Shown here one piece after another: positions 1 to 6,939 of a stretch of DNA of 64,000 nt. The notes under the pieces are model-generated. The model was given only the letters and a program-made list of their open reading frames with translations, ran no database searches and was not told the origin of the DNA. The position numbers and the translations under genes were made by a program. The first letter of the stretch is position 1. Every line of letters begins with the position of its first letter. Source of the DNA: a virus; IMG/VR virus record IMGVR_UViG_3300020178_000002, positions 1-64,000 of that record, one strand, 5' to 3'.

Positions 1-7
1 AGGGTTG

Positions 8-155
8 TTAAAATCTAGGTTTTCGACCTCGACACCACTTTGATTCTTCTGGTGTCCAATGGAGTCTAGCTTTCCCTCTTTTCTTTTTAAGAGCCATTTC
101 AGCTTTCATTGCTTCTGATCTGTCAGCGTATACTTACCACCTCTTGCGAAATCTC
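8..155 (-). pseudogene. Remnant of a GIY-YIG homing endonuclease C-terminus
   Basis: Read on the minus strand, the frame ending at 8 encodes YADRSEAMKAEMALKKKRG and then ARLHWTPEES. This matches the C-terminal part of the double GIY-YIG protein encoded just downstream (YASRSEALKAEYKLKRTKRG, then SRCKWSSKDS). About 30 bases upstream a different frame encodes ARGGKYT, the counterpart of NPKGGKYTSK in that same protein, so the two conserved blocks are separated by a frameshift and a gap. An intact ORF from ATG at 109 would give only 33 residues without the GIY-YIG core. I read this as a decayed GIY-YIG gene. No functional product is expected. Confidence 0.6.
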
Positions 156-203
156 CACACTTTGTGTACCTTACATTTGAACAAACATAATGTGAGGTAA
201 ATC

Positions 204-1424
204 ATGGGACAAAAAAAGTGTGGTAAATGCAACCAAGTTAAAGACACATCTGATTTCAATAGGGATAAATCTCGTAAAGATGGACTTCAACCCTCATGTA
301 AGGATTGTTTAAAAGCATATCGAGATGCAAACAAGCATAAGGCTAAAGCCTATAACGTGAGGTATCGGAAAGAAAACCAAGAGCAGATAAAAGAGCAAAA
401 GAGAAAGTATCGGGAGAGAAATAAAGAGGAAATAAGAGAAGGGAAAAAGCTCTGGAAAAGAGAGAAAAGAGCAAGACATAAAGAGGAATTACTCACCAAA
501 CACCAAAGGGGTGAGTGTTTAAATGAAGAAGAACAAAGACTAGTAGACCACTGGATAAGATCAGATTTTCTTCAATCTTTGAGTGTTGAGGAGAAAGAGC
601 TATTGGAAAAAAGTGAAAGTAAAAAGTACAGGGAGAGAAATAAAGAGCGGATAAAAGAGCAAAGTAAAAAGTACAAGGAGAGAAATAAAGAGCGGATAAA
701 AGAGCAAAGTAAAAAGTACAGGGAGAGAAATAAAGAGTGGATAAGGTTGAAATCAGAGGCAAAGAAAGTGTGGTCTGTATATCGGATAAACTTTAACGAC
801 AATACTTATTACATAGGGATGTCTAACAGACCAGACCAGAGATTTAACAAGCATAAAAGCCTATCCTTGAGAGGTCTTGCTCAAAACGTTTTAAATCAGA
901 AAGATTGGAGCGATGCTTCTTATGAAATACTAAGCCAACATAAGAGCGAAGCAGATTGCTTAGATGAAGAAAATAAACTTATAGGAGAGATGATGAATGA
1001 CCCTAATTGCCTTAATCAAAAAACAGAAAAGCGATCCAAGGACTATTGGGTATATGTCATACAGAGTGAACAAAAGAGATATGGTAAGAATGGTAAGGAG
1101 CTACCAGGTTTCTTCTATGTAGGGATGACAACAGACCCTACAAGAAGATTAAGAGAACACAACGGGCTGTATGCTAACGGTAAAGAGGGAAACCCAAAGG
1201 GTGGTAAGTACACATCTAAACATAGACCTTGGGTCGCAAGGGCTTGCTTTGGACCTTATGCTAGTAGATCCGAAGCCTTAAAAGCTGAGTACAAACTGAA
1301 AAGAACTAAGCGAGGTGCTTCTAGGTGCAAGTGGTCATCTAAGGACTCGCCTTTATGTGTGGGTTTAGGTGAGGCACACCCTTGGGTTTCGGATTCCTCT
1401 GGTTGGAAGCCACCAAAGCAATGA
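204..1424 (+). CDS. Homing endonuclease-like protein with two GIY-YIG domains
   Basis: This 406-residue protein starts with a zinc-ribbon-like module (CGKC at residues 7-10 and CKDC at 32-35, with a DFNRDKSRKDGLQ linker), a head often seen on phage homing endonucleases. A long, very basic helical region follows, containing 15-residue repeats (KYRERNKERIKEQSK). Two GIY-YIG-like domains come next: VYRINFNDNTYYIGMS near residue 195 with the downstream R (RPDQRFNKH), and WVYVIQ...GFFYVGMT near residues 285-315 with RRLREHN. GIY-YIG nucleases cut DNA near recognition sites and spread by homing. Two nuclease domains in one chain is unusual. The ATG follows a GTGAGG ribosome-like site. It is free-standing, with no sign of an intron around it. 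Confidence 0.8.
   Translation: MGQKKCGKCNQVKDTSDFNRDKSRKDGLQPSCKDCLKAYRDANKHKAKAYNVRYRKENQEQIKEQKRKYRERNKEEIREGKKLWKREKRARHKEELLTKHQRGECLNEEEQRLVDHWIRSDFLQSLSVEEKELLEKSESKKYRERNKERIKEQSKKYKERNKERIKEQSKKYRERNKEWIRLKSEAKKVWSVYRINFNDNTYYIGMSNRPDQRFNKHKSLSLRGLAQNVLNQKDWSDASYEILSQHKSEADCLDEENKLIGEMMNDPNCLNQKTEKRSKDYWVYVIQSEQKRYGKNGKELPGFFYVGMTTDPTRRLREHNGLYANGKEGNPKGGKYTSKHRPWVARACFGPYASRSEALKAEYKLKRTKRGASRCKWSSKDSPLCVGLGEAHPWVSDSSGWKPPKQ
621..740 (+). repeat. 45-bp tandem repeat inside the double GIY-YIG gene
   Basis: Two complete copies and a partial third of a 45-bp unit encode the 15-residue motif KYRERNKERIKEQSK (second copy with KYK). A related unit (KYRERNKEEIREG) lies earlier, near position 408. 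The unit predicts a highly charged helix, probably a DNA-contacting or spacer rod between the zinc-ribbon-like head and the nuclease domains. Near-identity of the copies suggests recent slippage or recombination. Confidence 0.8.
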
Positions 1425-1550
1425 GGTCTTAGCAGACTTTCTTACTTGTTGACTCTGGATAACATATACAGTCCATTCACTCATCTTATTCCCTCTCAAA
1501 TAGATTTGTTAGTTGGTATTATAGGATATTTAATCAAAGGATGAAGACTA

Positions 1551-1733
1551 ATGAAAGATGACATAACGCTGTATGCTATAGTTTCCCCAGAGAATGAGGT
1601 GATTAAAACATCTTATGGGAAATACTATTTTACCAGAGCCACTGCTCGCAAAGCGAGGAAAGAAATAAAGACAAAGGCAAGGATTGCCAAGTGTCTTTTC
1701 TTATCAGCAGGTAAGTGGGAGACTTCTAAGTAA
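1551..1733 (+). CDS. Hypothetical small basic protein
   Basis: A 60-residue product (MKDDITLYAIVSPENEVIK...). It looks like a small beta domain (TLYAIVSPENEVIKTSYGKYYFT) followed by a lysine/arginine-rich helix (ATARKARKEIKTKARIAK). An AAAGGATGAAG ribosome site precedes the ATG, and a -10-like TATTAT sits about 35 bases upstream. I do not recognise the family; the size and base composition fit a small phage accessory protein. Confidence 0.6.
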   Translation: MKDDITLYAIVSPENEVIKTSYGKYYFTRATARKARKEIKTKARIAKCLFLSAGKWETSK

Positions 1734-1735
1734 TA

Positions 1736-1785
1736 CCTTTTTTATATTTCAAAGTTGTTAAACTTGAAAAAGGCAGGCAACTATG
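1736..1785 (+). promoter_or_regulatory. Leader inverted repeat in front of the 1783 gene
   Basis: CCTTTTT at 1736-1742 is complementary to AAAAAGG at 1767-1773, next to the likely ribosome site. CAAAGTTG (1750-1757) can also pair, with one mismatch, with CAACTATG, which includes the start codon. This is one of the weaker examples of the leader-hairpin pattern seen across the window. Confidence 0.4.
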
Positions 1786-2388
1786 AAATATGCAGGTATA
1801 GGACTTAAGTCAGTTCAGAAAGTCTTTCCAGGACTAACAGATAGACAAGCAAACGAGCTACTTCATGCTCTTGCAGGGTTTATCTATACTTTACCCTTAG
1901 AAAAAATAAGGTTTGAGAAGATCGAAGGAGATATGACAGTCTCAGATACACCTTATGTACATCCTTCAAGTCCTAGGCGAGAAGACTATGAGAGAGAGGG
2001 TGTTATAGGTGGTGTTCTCTCTGGGTTAGTCAGAATTGACTTAGATGAGCTTGAAGATGACTTGAGCTTTGAGATAGAAGAATACAGTGAAGATACATCT
2101 GGATTAAGGGGTATTGCTTCTTCTTTAACTAAGAACATCAACCATAACTTTCTTAAGGCAAGTAATATATTTAGCTTAAGTGATGTATATGCACCTGTTC
2201 AAAACCTTATTGAAGCACCTTATGGTTATGAGGTTAAGCAGAAAGAGTTGTATGAGTATGACTATCAAGTTGAGGCTCTGTTCTTTAGAGGAGAGATTCT
2301 TTTTGCAAAGGTAAGATACGAAGCTATTTATGATGTATACGCAGAGATAAAAAGCTCTAGGCATAGATATTTTGATGAGGATGACTGA
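1783..2388 (+). CDS. Hypothetical protein, acidic
   Basis: A 201-residue product, MKYAGIGLKSVQKVFPGLTDRQANELLHALAGFIYTLPLEKIRFEKIEG..., with no signal peptide or membrane segment. The N-terminal third looks helical. The rest is acidic with a cluster ELEDDLSFEIEEYSED, and the C-terminus alternates aromatic and charged residues (YEYDYQVEALFFRGEILFAKVRYEAIYDVY), like a beta sheet. I do not recognise it. The start follows an AGGCAGG site. It ends just before the C-rich leader of the next gene. Confidence 0.6.
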   Translation: MKYAGIGLKSVQKVFPGLTDRQANELLHALAGFIYTLPLEKIRFEKIEGDMTVSDTPYVHPSSPRREDYEREGVIGGVLSGLVRIDLDELEDDLSFEIEEYSEDTSGLRGIASSLTKNINHNFLKASNIFSLSDVYAPVQNLIEAPYGYEVKQKELYEYDYQVEALFFRGEILFAKVRYEAIYDVYAEIKSSRHRYFDEDD

Positions 2389-2419
2389 TGAGATTTAGGG
2401 GCAAGAAAAATTATTTCTA

Positions 2420-2470
2420 CCCCCCTTTTTTTTGATAAGTAGAGCTACAACTAAACTTATTAAAGAAAGG
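2420..2470 (+). promoter_or_regulatory. C-tract/TTGATAAG leader hairpin before the 2479 gene
   Basis: A run of six C (2420-2425) is followed by T-tract and TTGATAAG (2432-2439). The segment 2424-2440 (CCTTTTTTTTGATAAGT) is nearly complementary to 2455-2470 (ACTTATTAAAGAAAGG), which carries the ribosome site. The same arrangement of C-run, TTGATAA and downstream ribosome-site complement recurs at 3601, 14534, 20179 and 28842. Confidence 0.5.
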
Positions 2471-2478
2471 TATTTACT

Positions 2479-2640
2479 ATGCGAAAATTTGTATCAAAAC
2501 TAGGTCGTTTTAATTTTTTCATCCATAATGTTATTGCTCACCCACTGATGGAAGTATGCCATGTTCTTGGCTTTACAGAGCTTGGGAATAAAATCCATGA
2601 TGGTACTCTTCCTCTTAGTGAAGAAGAACAACAGAGTTAA
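2479..2640 (+). CDS. Small phage protein with HNVIAHPLM motif
   Basis: A 53-residue ORF, MRKFVSKLGRFNFFIHNVIA then HPLMEVCHVLGFTELGNKIHDG, preceded by an AAAGAAAGG ribosome site 8 bases before ATG. The phrase 'HNxIAHPLMEVxHxLG' is one I associate with small uncharacterised proteins of many large phages, which supports this as a genuine gene. It is probably a single amphipathic or membrane-associated helix with an acidic tail. Function unknown. Confidence 0.65.
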   Translation: MRKFVSKLGRFNFFIHNVIAHPLMEVCHVLGFTELGNKIHDGTLPLSEEEQQS

Positions 2641-2691
2641 AAAAACGCTTGTGTTCTAAATTTGAGTGGTATAAAAAAACACTCACTATGA

Positions 2692-2768
2692 GCCCAGATG
2701 AAGCTTGTAGGCACAGAAACTTAAAAATCTGTGAGTACGAGTCTTATTCTGGGCATTTTTTTATTTTC
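2692..2768 (+). terminator. Branched stem-loop followed by U-tract (terminator or small structured RNA)
   Basis: GCCCAGA (2692-2698) pairs with TCTGGGC (2748-2754), followed by A and eight T. Inside lies a second perfect stem, CACAGA (2712-2717) with TCTGTG (2728-2733). Alternatively GTGAG (2731-2735) pairs with CTTAT (2743-2747) around the loop TACGAGT, resembling a tRNA T-arm with a 7-bp acceptor. The U-tract makes a transcription terminator the simplest reading. A further GAGTG/CACTC stem lies at about 2663-2685. Confidence 0.45.
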
Positions 2769-2797
2769 GCTGAACCAAGCACAAACGAGGATTTCTA

Positions 2798-3355
2798 ATG
2801 AGAATCAAGAATCTTTTACTTGCCCTTACTTTTACCTTTATGGCAACTCCAGCTTTTGCAAAGGAAACTTGTAAAGCTACCAAATACACAAAAGTCATTG
2901 ATACTGTAAGATTTGGTATGACTATTCCTCAAGCAAAGAAAGCACTTAAAAAGAAGTATGGCTCTAAGGCAACTATTATTAACCCTAAAGAGGGCTTTCT
3001 AGTTGTTGACTTTACTCGCCCTCAGAAGAATATAGAACGAGCAATTTATCTTGCACAGAATGGAAAGATCACTCGTCAACTATTCCGATACTCAGAAAGC
3101 TTTCAAAGAAAGTTTGGTGGTCCTGCTCAGATGTTTGTAGCTATGGTTAAAAAGCTGCAAGAGAAATATGGCCAGCATGATGATCAAAATATGATTGAAT
3201 CTGAAGACAAAGCCATTTTCTTTTGGGCAAACAATGGTGGAGCTACTATGCAAGTCTCTGCTAGTAATGATGGGGTTGACCTAAGAATTGATTGTGAAGC
3301 ACTTGAGAAAGAAATCCAAGAGGAAGCTTCAAAATCTGCTAACTTTGGTTTTTAA
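2798..3355 (+). CDS. Secreted hypothetical protein with Sec signal peptide
   Basis: A 185-residue product with a classical signal peptide: MRIKN, hydrophobic LLLALTFTFMATP, and cleavage after AFA (residue 21). The mature domain begins KETCKATKYTKVIDTVRFGM and includes 'TIPQAKKALKKKYG', a pattern seen in periplasmic proteins with a 'GMTxxeakkaL' repeat. Two cysteines, near the mature N-terminus (CKAT) and near the C-terminus (RIDCEAL), could form a disulfide in the periplasm. A role at the cell envelope during infection (superinfection exclusion or lysis control) is inference only. Confidence 0.65.
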   Translation: MRIKNLLLALTFTFMATPAFAKETCKATKYTKVIDTVRFGMTIPQAKKALKKKYGSKATIINPKEGFLVVDFTRPQKNIERAIYLAQNGKITRQLFRYSESFQRKFGGPAQMFVAMVKKLQEKYGQHDDQNMIESEDKAIFFWANNGGATMQVSASNDGVDLRIDCEALEKEIQEEASKSANFGF

Positions 3356-3356
3356 G

Positions 3357-3405
3357 TAGCTTTCTGTTAAGTTTTCTCTTAGAGTTGCAGAAAAGGAGAG
3401 AGCTA
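3357..3405 (+). promoter_or_regulatory. Nested leader hairpin covering the ribosome site of the 3405 gene
   Basis: TAGCTTTCT (3357-3365) pairs over nine positions, one G-U, with AGAGAGCTA (3397-3405), which ends at the A of the start codon. Nested inside, TTTTCT (3372-3377) pairs perfectly with AGAAAA (3389-3394). The ribosome site AAAAGGAG is therefore held between or within two stems. Confidence 0.5.
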
Positions 3406-3593
3406 TGTGGCACTTAGAAAAAATAGTCGAGATGAACCAGCCAAAAGACGAACCACCTAAGGAAAAAGAAATCCAGCTAGAGACTGAAGATCTCCTTCTT
3501 ATTAAAGAAGAGCTTAGGAAGTCTAAGGAGCTTTTGTTAGAGTTGAGAGAGCTGGTAAAGGGTACTCGAGAGATACTAAAAAATAATAGCTGA
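3405..3593 (+). CDS. Small coiled-coil protein
   Basis: A 62-residue, highly charged protein. From about residue 22 (EIQLETEDLLLIKEELRKSK) the heptad spacing of leucines and isoleucines predicts one continuous coiled coil. An AAAAGGAGAGAG ribosome site precedes the ATG. The small size and coiled coil suggest an oligomeric accessory protein. No family recognised. Confidence 0.55.
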   Translation: MWHLEKIVEMNQPKDEPPKEKEIQLETEDLLLIKEELRKSKELLLELRELVKGTREILKNNS

Positions 3594-3600
3594 AAATCCA

Positions 3601-3664
3601 CCCCCCCCACTCCTTATTTGATAAGAAAACCATTAATAAGGTTTTTTTAAAAAAAATAAGGAGT
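3601..3664 (+). promoter_or_regulatory. C-tract/TTGATAAG leader hairpin before the 3672 gene
   Basis: An eight-C run (3601-3608) abuts ACTCCTTATTT (3609-3619), a perfect 11-bp inverted match to AAATAAGGAGT (3654-3664), which carries the AAGGAG ribosome site. TTGATAAG (3618-3625) overlaps the end of the 5' arm. A second small stem AACC/GGTT lies in the loop. There is no U-tract after the 3' arm, so it is not a terminator. Confidence 0.6.
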
Positions 3665-3671
3665 AGGATAT

Positions 3672-4214
3672 ATGGGTATCAAAACCAAGATCAAGTCTAT
3701 TGACTATAAAGGCAAGTCTAAGAGTCTCTTAAAGAGCGTAGTCTTTAATTATTACACATGGCTCACAGCTATCTGGTTTTTAACTGATACAGGACTAAAA
3801 GAAGACCCACGCTTCACCTTTCCCACACTAGCTTTAACATCCCTAATTCTGGGTCTAGGGCTTTCTAAGGTGGAGTTTGGCTCTAAGCTAAAAACTCTCT
3901 ATAAGAAGAGAGCAGAGCCTAAAAAGGCGAGAGCTTATGGGCGAACTGTGTGGAATGGCTGGTTGATTGCTTTATCTAGCTTGCTAGTCTCTGGCAATCT
4001 TGTAAGAGAGACTTTAGATCTGCATTTCTTCAAGGGTCAGCCCTCTGCATTTGTATCAATGTTATTGATCGCATTTCTAGGCTTCTCTCTCTACAATGTC
4101 ATAGAGAGTAAATACAAGAAGTCACATAGAATCTTCTGGTTAGCCCCAACAATTGCAGCAGGGATTCTATTAAACCATCTGTTATCAGAGATTAACTTTC
4201 AGATCTTTCCCTAA
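3672..4214 (+). CDS. Multi-pass membrane protein
   Basis: A 180-residue protein with four to five hydrophobic segments, around residues 25-42, 50-66, 96-112, 125-143 and 153-172, separated by basic loops (KKRAEPKKARAYGR). There is no cleavable signal. It is likely an inner-membrane protein of unknown function. It is followed at once by a strong terminator, so the gene is the end of a transcription unit. The ribosome site is locked in the leader hairpin described above. Confidence 0.65.
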   Translation: MGIKTKIKSIDYKGKSKSLLKSVVFNYYTWLTAIWFLTDTGLKEDPRFTFPTLALTSLILGLGLSKVEFGSKLKTLYKKRAEPKKARAYGRTVWNGWLIALSSLLVSGNLVRETLDLHFFKGQPSAFVSMLLIAFLGFSLYNVIESKYKKSHRIFWLAPTIAAGILLNHLLSEINFQIFP

Positions 4215-4220
4215 TTAAGA

Positions 4221-4268
4221 AAAGGACACTGTATTGCACATTATCTGCATACAGTGTCCTTTTTTTTG
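4221..4268 (+). terminator. Strong rho-independent terminator
   Basis: A perfect 14-bp stem, AAAGGACACTGTAT (4221-4234) with ATACAGTGTCCTTT (4249-4262), closes a 14-base loop and is followed by a T-run. The A-rich 5' side could also serve the opposite strand. Confidence 0.85.
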
Positions 4269-4318
4269 TCTTGTGTTTGGTACTCTGAGAGTATCTATTT
4301 TTATAAGGAGTTTTTGTT

Positions 4319-4762
4319 TTGAGCAAAAAGCAAAAAAGAGCAATGAAGAAGAAGTCTGCAATTCGAAAAAGAAGAAAGCAGAGGAAACTCAATAAGAAGT
4401 ATGAAAGCCTAAAAGAGAAAGAGAAGTCATTAGACTTTCTTGTTCAAATGATGGATGTCTTTAAAGGTATGGGTTTAGATCCAGAAGCTCTTTCTTCACT
4501 TGGTGGAGATGAGATGCCACCAGAGAGTTTAGGCGAGGGCGAGGAAGAAGACTTGTCTCCTGAAGAAATGGAGCAGTTTACAAATCTTCTTTCTGCTTTA
4601 ATGGGTGGAGATCTGCCAGAGGGTTTATTTGATAACCTAGACCCAGAAAGTCTTTTTTCTGACGAATCTCCAACAGGGGGATCTGTAGCAGAGACAGATG
4701 AGGCAGATCCTGTATCTGAAGAAGAGTCTTCAACAGATGAAGAGCCTAATTCAGAAGACTAG
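4319..4762 (+). CDS. Hypothetical protein with basic head and acidic tail
   Basis: A 147-residue product from a TTG start; AAGGAG at 4305-4310 lies 8 bases upstream and no in-frame ATG is better placed. The first 35 residues are extremely basic (KKQKRAMKKKSAIRKRRKQR). The remainder is acidic and rich in Gly/Glu/Ser, with two similar 'L(D)PE(A/S)L' segments and a tail of EEESSTDEEPNSED. Such charge separation is seen in scaffold, nucleic-acid-binding or DNA-mimic proteins; I cannot assign it. Its end overlaps the convergent thymidine kinase gene by four bases. Confidence 0.55.
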   Translation: MSKKQKRAMKKKSAIRKRRKQRKLNKKYESLKEKEKSLDFLVQMMDVFKGMGLDPEALSSLGGDEMPPESLGEGEEEDLSPEEMEQFTNLLSALMGGDLPEGLFDNLDPESLFSDESPTGGSVAETDEADPVSEEESSTDEEPNSED

Positions 4763-5325
4763 CTTCTGTTAAATGTTCTCCTTGATACAGGTAGGTAGTG
4801 GAATCCAGGTGAGATGGGGTCTCCTGTTTTGACAGGATTACCTTCTTCGTCAACTTTTAAGTTAAAGGTTGCTTTCCTTACAGAACCTGGTTCGAAGGTT
4901 GCGATTTCTTCAATCATATCAGCCCAAGATAACAAATACTGACTACCCTCAAAAGGTTCTCCTTTAAAGTCTGTTCTAAGTCCGTATGCAAAAACAGGCA
5001 CTTCAAGTTCGTCTGCGATTCTGCATAAAGACCTGACCTGTTCTTTTGTTAAAAACTGTGCTTCATCTACAAACACGACTTGGAAAGAGAAGCCTTGCAT
5101 GCCCTTTTCAAGTATGATCTTTAGGGGGCAATCTTCTTTACTAAGAGAAATGGCTTCTAATTTGAAGCCTATTCTTGAGCTGATGAGAGCTTTACCATCT
5201 CTGGCTTTTGCTACTTCGGGTACAAAAGTAAGGTAAGTGATACTTCTTTCGTGGCAAGAGTGCGTTCTCATTAGTAAGTTTGCAGACTTACCTGCGTTGA
5301 CAGTACTGTATATATATTTTAGCAT
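4759..5325 (-). CDS. tdk: Thymidine kinase lacking the zinc-binding cysteines
   Basis: This 188-residue enzyme phosphorylates thymidine to dTMP using ATP, feeding phage DNA synthesis. It has the P-loop STVNAGKSANLL near residues 7-18, the Walker-B/catalytic DEAQF near 93, and the lid segment YGLRTDFKGEPFEGS, close to T4 Tk. Where T4 Tk has VCHCGKKA and a final LCRKH, giving the four structural zinc ligands, this protein has TFEPGSVRKA and VSRRTF, so all zinc ligands are gone while the fold around them is kept. It overlaps the stop of the upstream sigma-like gene, so the two are probably translated from one mRNA. Confidence 0.92.
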   Translation of the reverse strand: MLKYIYSTVNAGKSANLLMRTHSCHERSITYLTFVPEVAKARDGKALISSRIGFKLEAISLSKEDCPLKIILEKGMQGFSFQVVFVDEAQFLTKEQVRSLCRIADELEVPVFAYGLRTDFKGEPFEGSQYLLSWADMIEEIATFEPGSVRKATFNLKVDEEGNPVKTGDPISPGFHYLPVSRRTFNRS

Positions 5326-5933
5326 GGGATCAGATCTCTTCTGTCTAGTTTAATTGCAATAGTTTTTTGAATATCTTTTTTTATATTAGAGACTTTCCTA
5401 GCCTCCCAGCCAAACATTCTTGCAATATGTGACATTTTAAATCCTTGCATGATAGCATCAAAGACTTTTAGGTGGTCTTCTTTGAATGAAAGCCTAATTT
5501 CGTTCATAAAGATCTTGTCAGAAGGGTCTTCTTCATAAGAGGAATCGTATGAGGTTGCTACATCATCATCCACTCCTACAAAGTATCTTTCCCTTTCTTT
5601 CCTGTGTTTGTTAATGATGTTCATAATAACACAGTCCATCACAAGAACAACATAAGTAGAGAGAGCCGACTTATCAGAGTCGAAAGGGCATTTACCTTTG
5701 TTTCTTATGAGGATGCCTTTATATACTTCATGTAGAACTTCTTCTGGGTCTAACCCCTCTCTAATCATACTTTGAGCTTGTCTCTTATAGAAGATTAGCT
5801 TGATATCTTCACTATGCTTCTCTATATCAACCCCTAGTTTTTTAGGTTTCTTGGGTTTGAATGTAAAAGAAAAAATAGATACCATTCCTTTGTGCCATAT
5901 TTTTTGTGGTTGGAGTTGGGTATAGTCAAACAT
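5319..5933 (-). CDS. Sigma-70-family-like (ECF-type) transcription factor
   Basis: A 204-residue protein with the two-domain plan of small sigma factors. Residues about 58-118 resemble region 2 (DPEEVLHEVYKGILI..., then a long helix SALSTYVVLVMDCVIMNIIN followed by basic KHRKERER). Residues about 148-195 resemble region 4, a helix-turn-helix (LKVFDAIMQGFKMSHIARMF then GWEARKVSNIKKDIQKTI). The acidic linker (DDDVATSYDSSYEEDPSD) is typical. It would redirect host RNA polymerase to phage promoters. Similarity is judged by pattern only; another HTH regulator remains possible. It leads the minus-strand pair with tdk. Confidence 0.65.
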   Translation of the reverse strand: MFDYTQLQPQKIWHKGMVSIFSFTFKPKKPKKLGVDIEKHSEDIKLIFYKRQAQSMIREGLDPEEVLHEVYKGILIRNKGKCPFDSDKSALSTYVVLVMDCVIMNIINKHRKERERYFVGVDDDVATSYDSSYEEDPSDKIFMNEIRLSFKEDHLKVFDAIMQGFKMSHIARMFGWEARKVSNIKKDIQKTIAIKLDRRDLIPC

Positions 5934-5974
5934 AAAGTGTCCTTACAAAGTGTTTATTCAAAAAGGAGAGAATT

Positions 5975-6937
5975 TTGGACTTATTAGAAAAGATTTCTGT
6001 GCTTCGTTGGGTCAAAACTAAATATAAGATTAACATAAACCTTGTCAAGCGTAAGTTAAAAGAGCAAGAGTTTGAAGAACTTGTTAAATATCTATCTTAC
6101 TTAAAGGAAATTGGTGGGGTTTATGATGCAAAGGATGTCATACAAGAATTCATCCAAAAAAAAGGGATTGAATATAAGCCACTCAAAACTTATGGTGACA
6201 GCGTAGACTTTTTTCTGTTTAAGAATACACACCCAGAGGAAGATGGTGAAGTAGAAGTCTATTTTAGACACTTGCTTCTGGGTTCAGGCAGAAAACCAAT
6301 CAGATCTAATGTAAGGTCTTTGAAGAGGGTATTGAAAGATCAAGGATATGAGATCAGTTGGGGAGTGCCAATAGATAGTGTGAGCTTCTACAAAGAGCCT
6401 AAGGTCAAGATTCGTGAGGATTACGAATTAAAGCTGCCAGATACAGGTTTAAAGTCTTTCACTTCTAAGTGCTATCCTACCAAAGATATTAATACTTGGT
6501 TAGATGACCCAAAGATTGATTTTGAGAACGAAGATGGCAGTATAAACTTGACCTTGAATGGTAGGTGGAAAGCCCATTTCACTCAGAGGTTCATATATCT
6601 TTTTGAGCAAAGCGAGTTACCTTATTTACTCAAGGGGCAAACAAGAGGGCAGTATAAGATGACTCCCGAAACAGAATTGCTTTGCCATTTAGCCTTCAGA
6701 GACATATTCCAGCCCATGCCTTTAGAGGAGTGGGTTAAGGTTGGAATGGGGCATGAGGGGTTATCTGACGACTTTGTGAGCGAATTATTATCTACGTTTT
6801 TGGATGCTATTTCATATAACATGAAGAAGGTTTACTTGAATTCAAAGGTTTTGGATTTCAAGGAAGAAAATATATTTGGTTGGCAAGCAGTTCTTGCCTT
6901 GCACTTTGTGCATGAAATGATTCAGAAAGGTCAGTAA
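5975..6937 (+). CDS. Hypothetical protein
   Basis: A 320-residue product from a TTG start, AAGGAG lying six bases upstream. It begins MDLLEKISVLRWVKTKYKIN and contains a mixed alpha/beta middle (VEVYFRHLLLGSGRKPIRSN) and a helical C-terminal third. There is no signal peptide or membrane span. I do not recognise it. It heads a tight run of genes (the next begins three bases after its stop) with a lytic enzyme and a primase-like gene. Confidence 0.55.
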   Translation: MDLLEKISVLRWVKTKYKININLVKRKLKEQEFEELVKYLSYLKEIGGVYDAKDVIQEFIQKKGIEYKPLKTYGDSVDFFLFKNTHPEEDGEVEVYFRHLLLGSGRKPIRSNVRSLKRVLKDQGYEISWGVPIDSVSFYKEPKVKIREDYELKLPDTGLKSFTSKCYPTKDINTWLDDPKIDFENEDGSINLTLNGRWKAHFTQRFIYLFEQSELPYLLKGQTRGQYKMTPETELLCHLAFRDIFQPMPLEEWVKVGMGHEGLSDDFVSELLSTFLDAISYNMKKVYLNSKVLDFKEENIFGWQAVLALHFVHEMIQKGQ

Positions 6938-6939
6938 AT

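Noticed and set aside
2692-2754. Annotation as a functional tRNA
   Set aside because: Only 63 bases, no 5-bp anticodon stem with a 7-base loop, and conflicting pairings; terminator is simpler.
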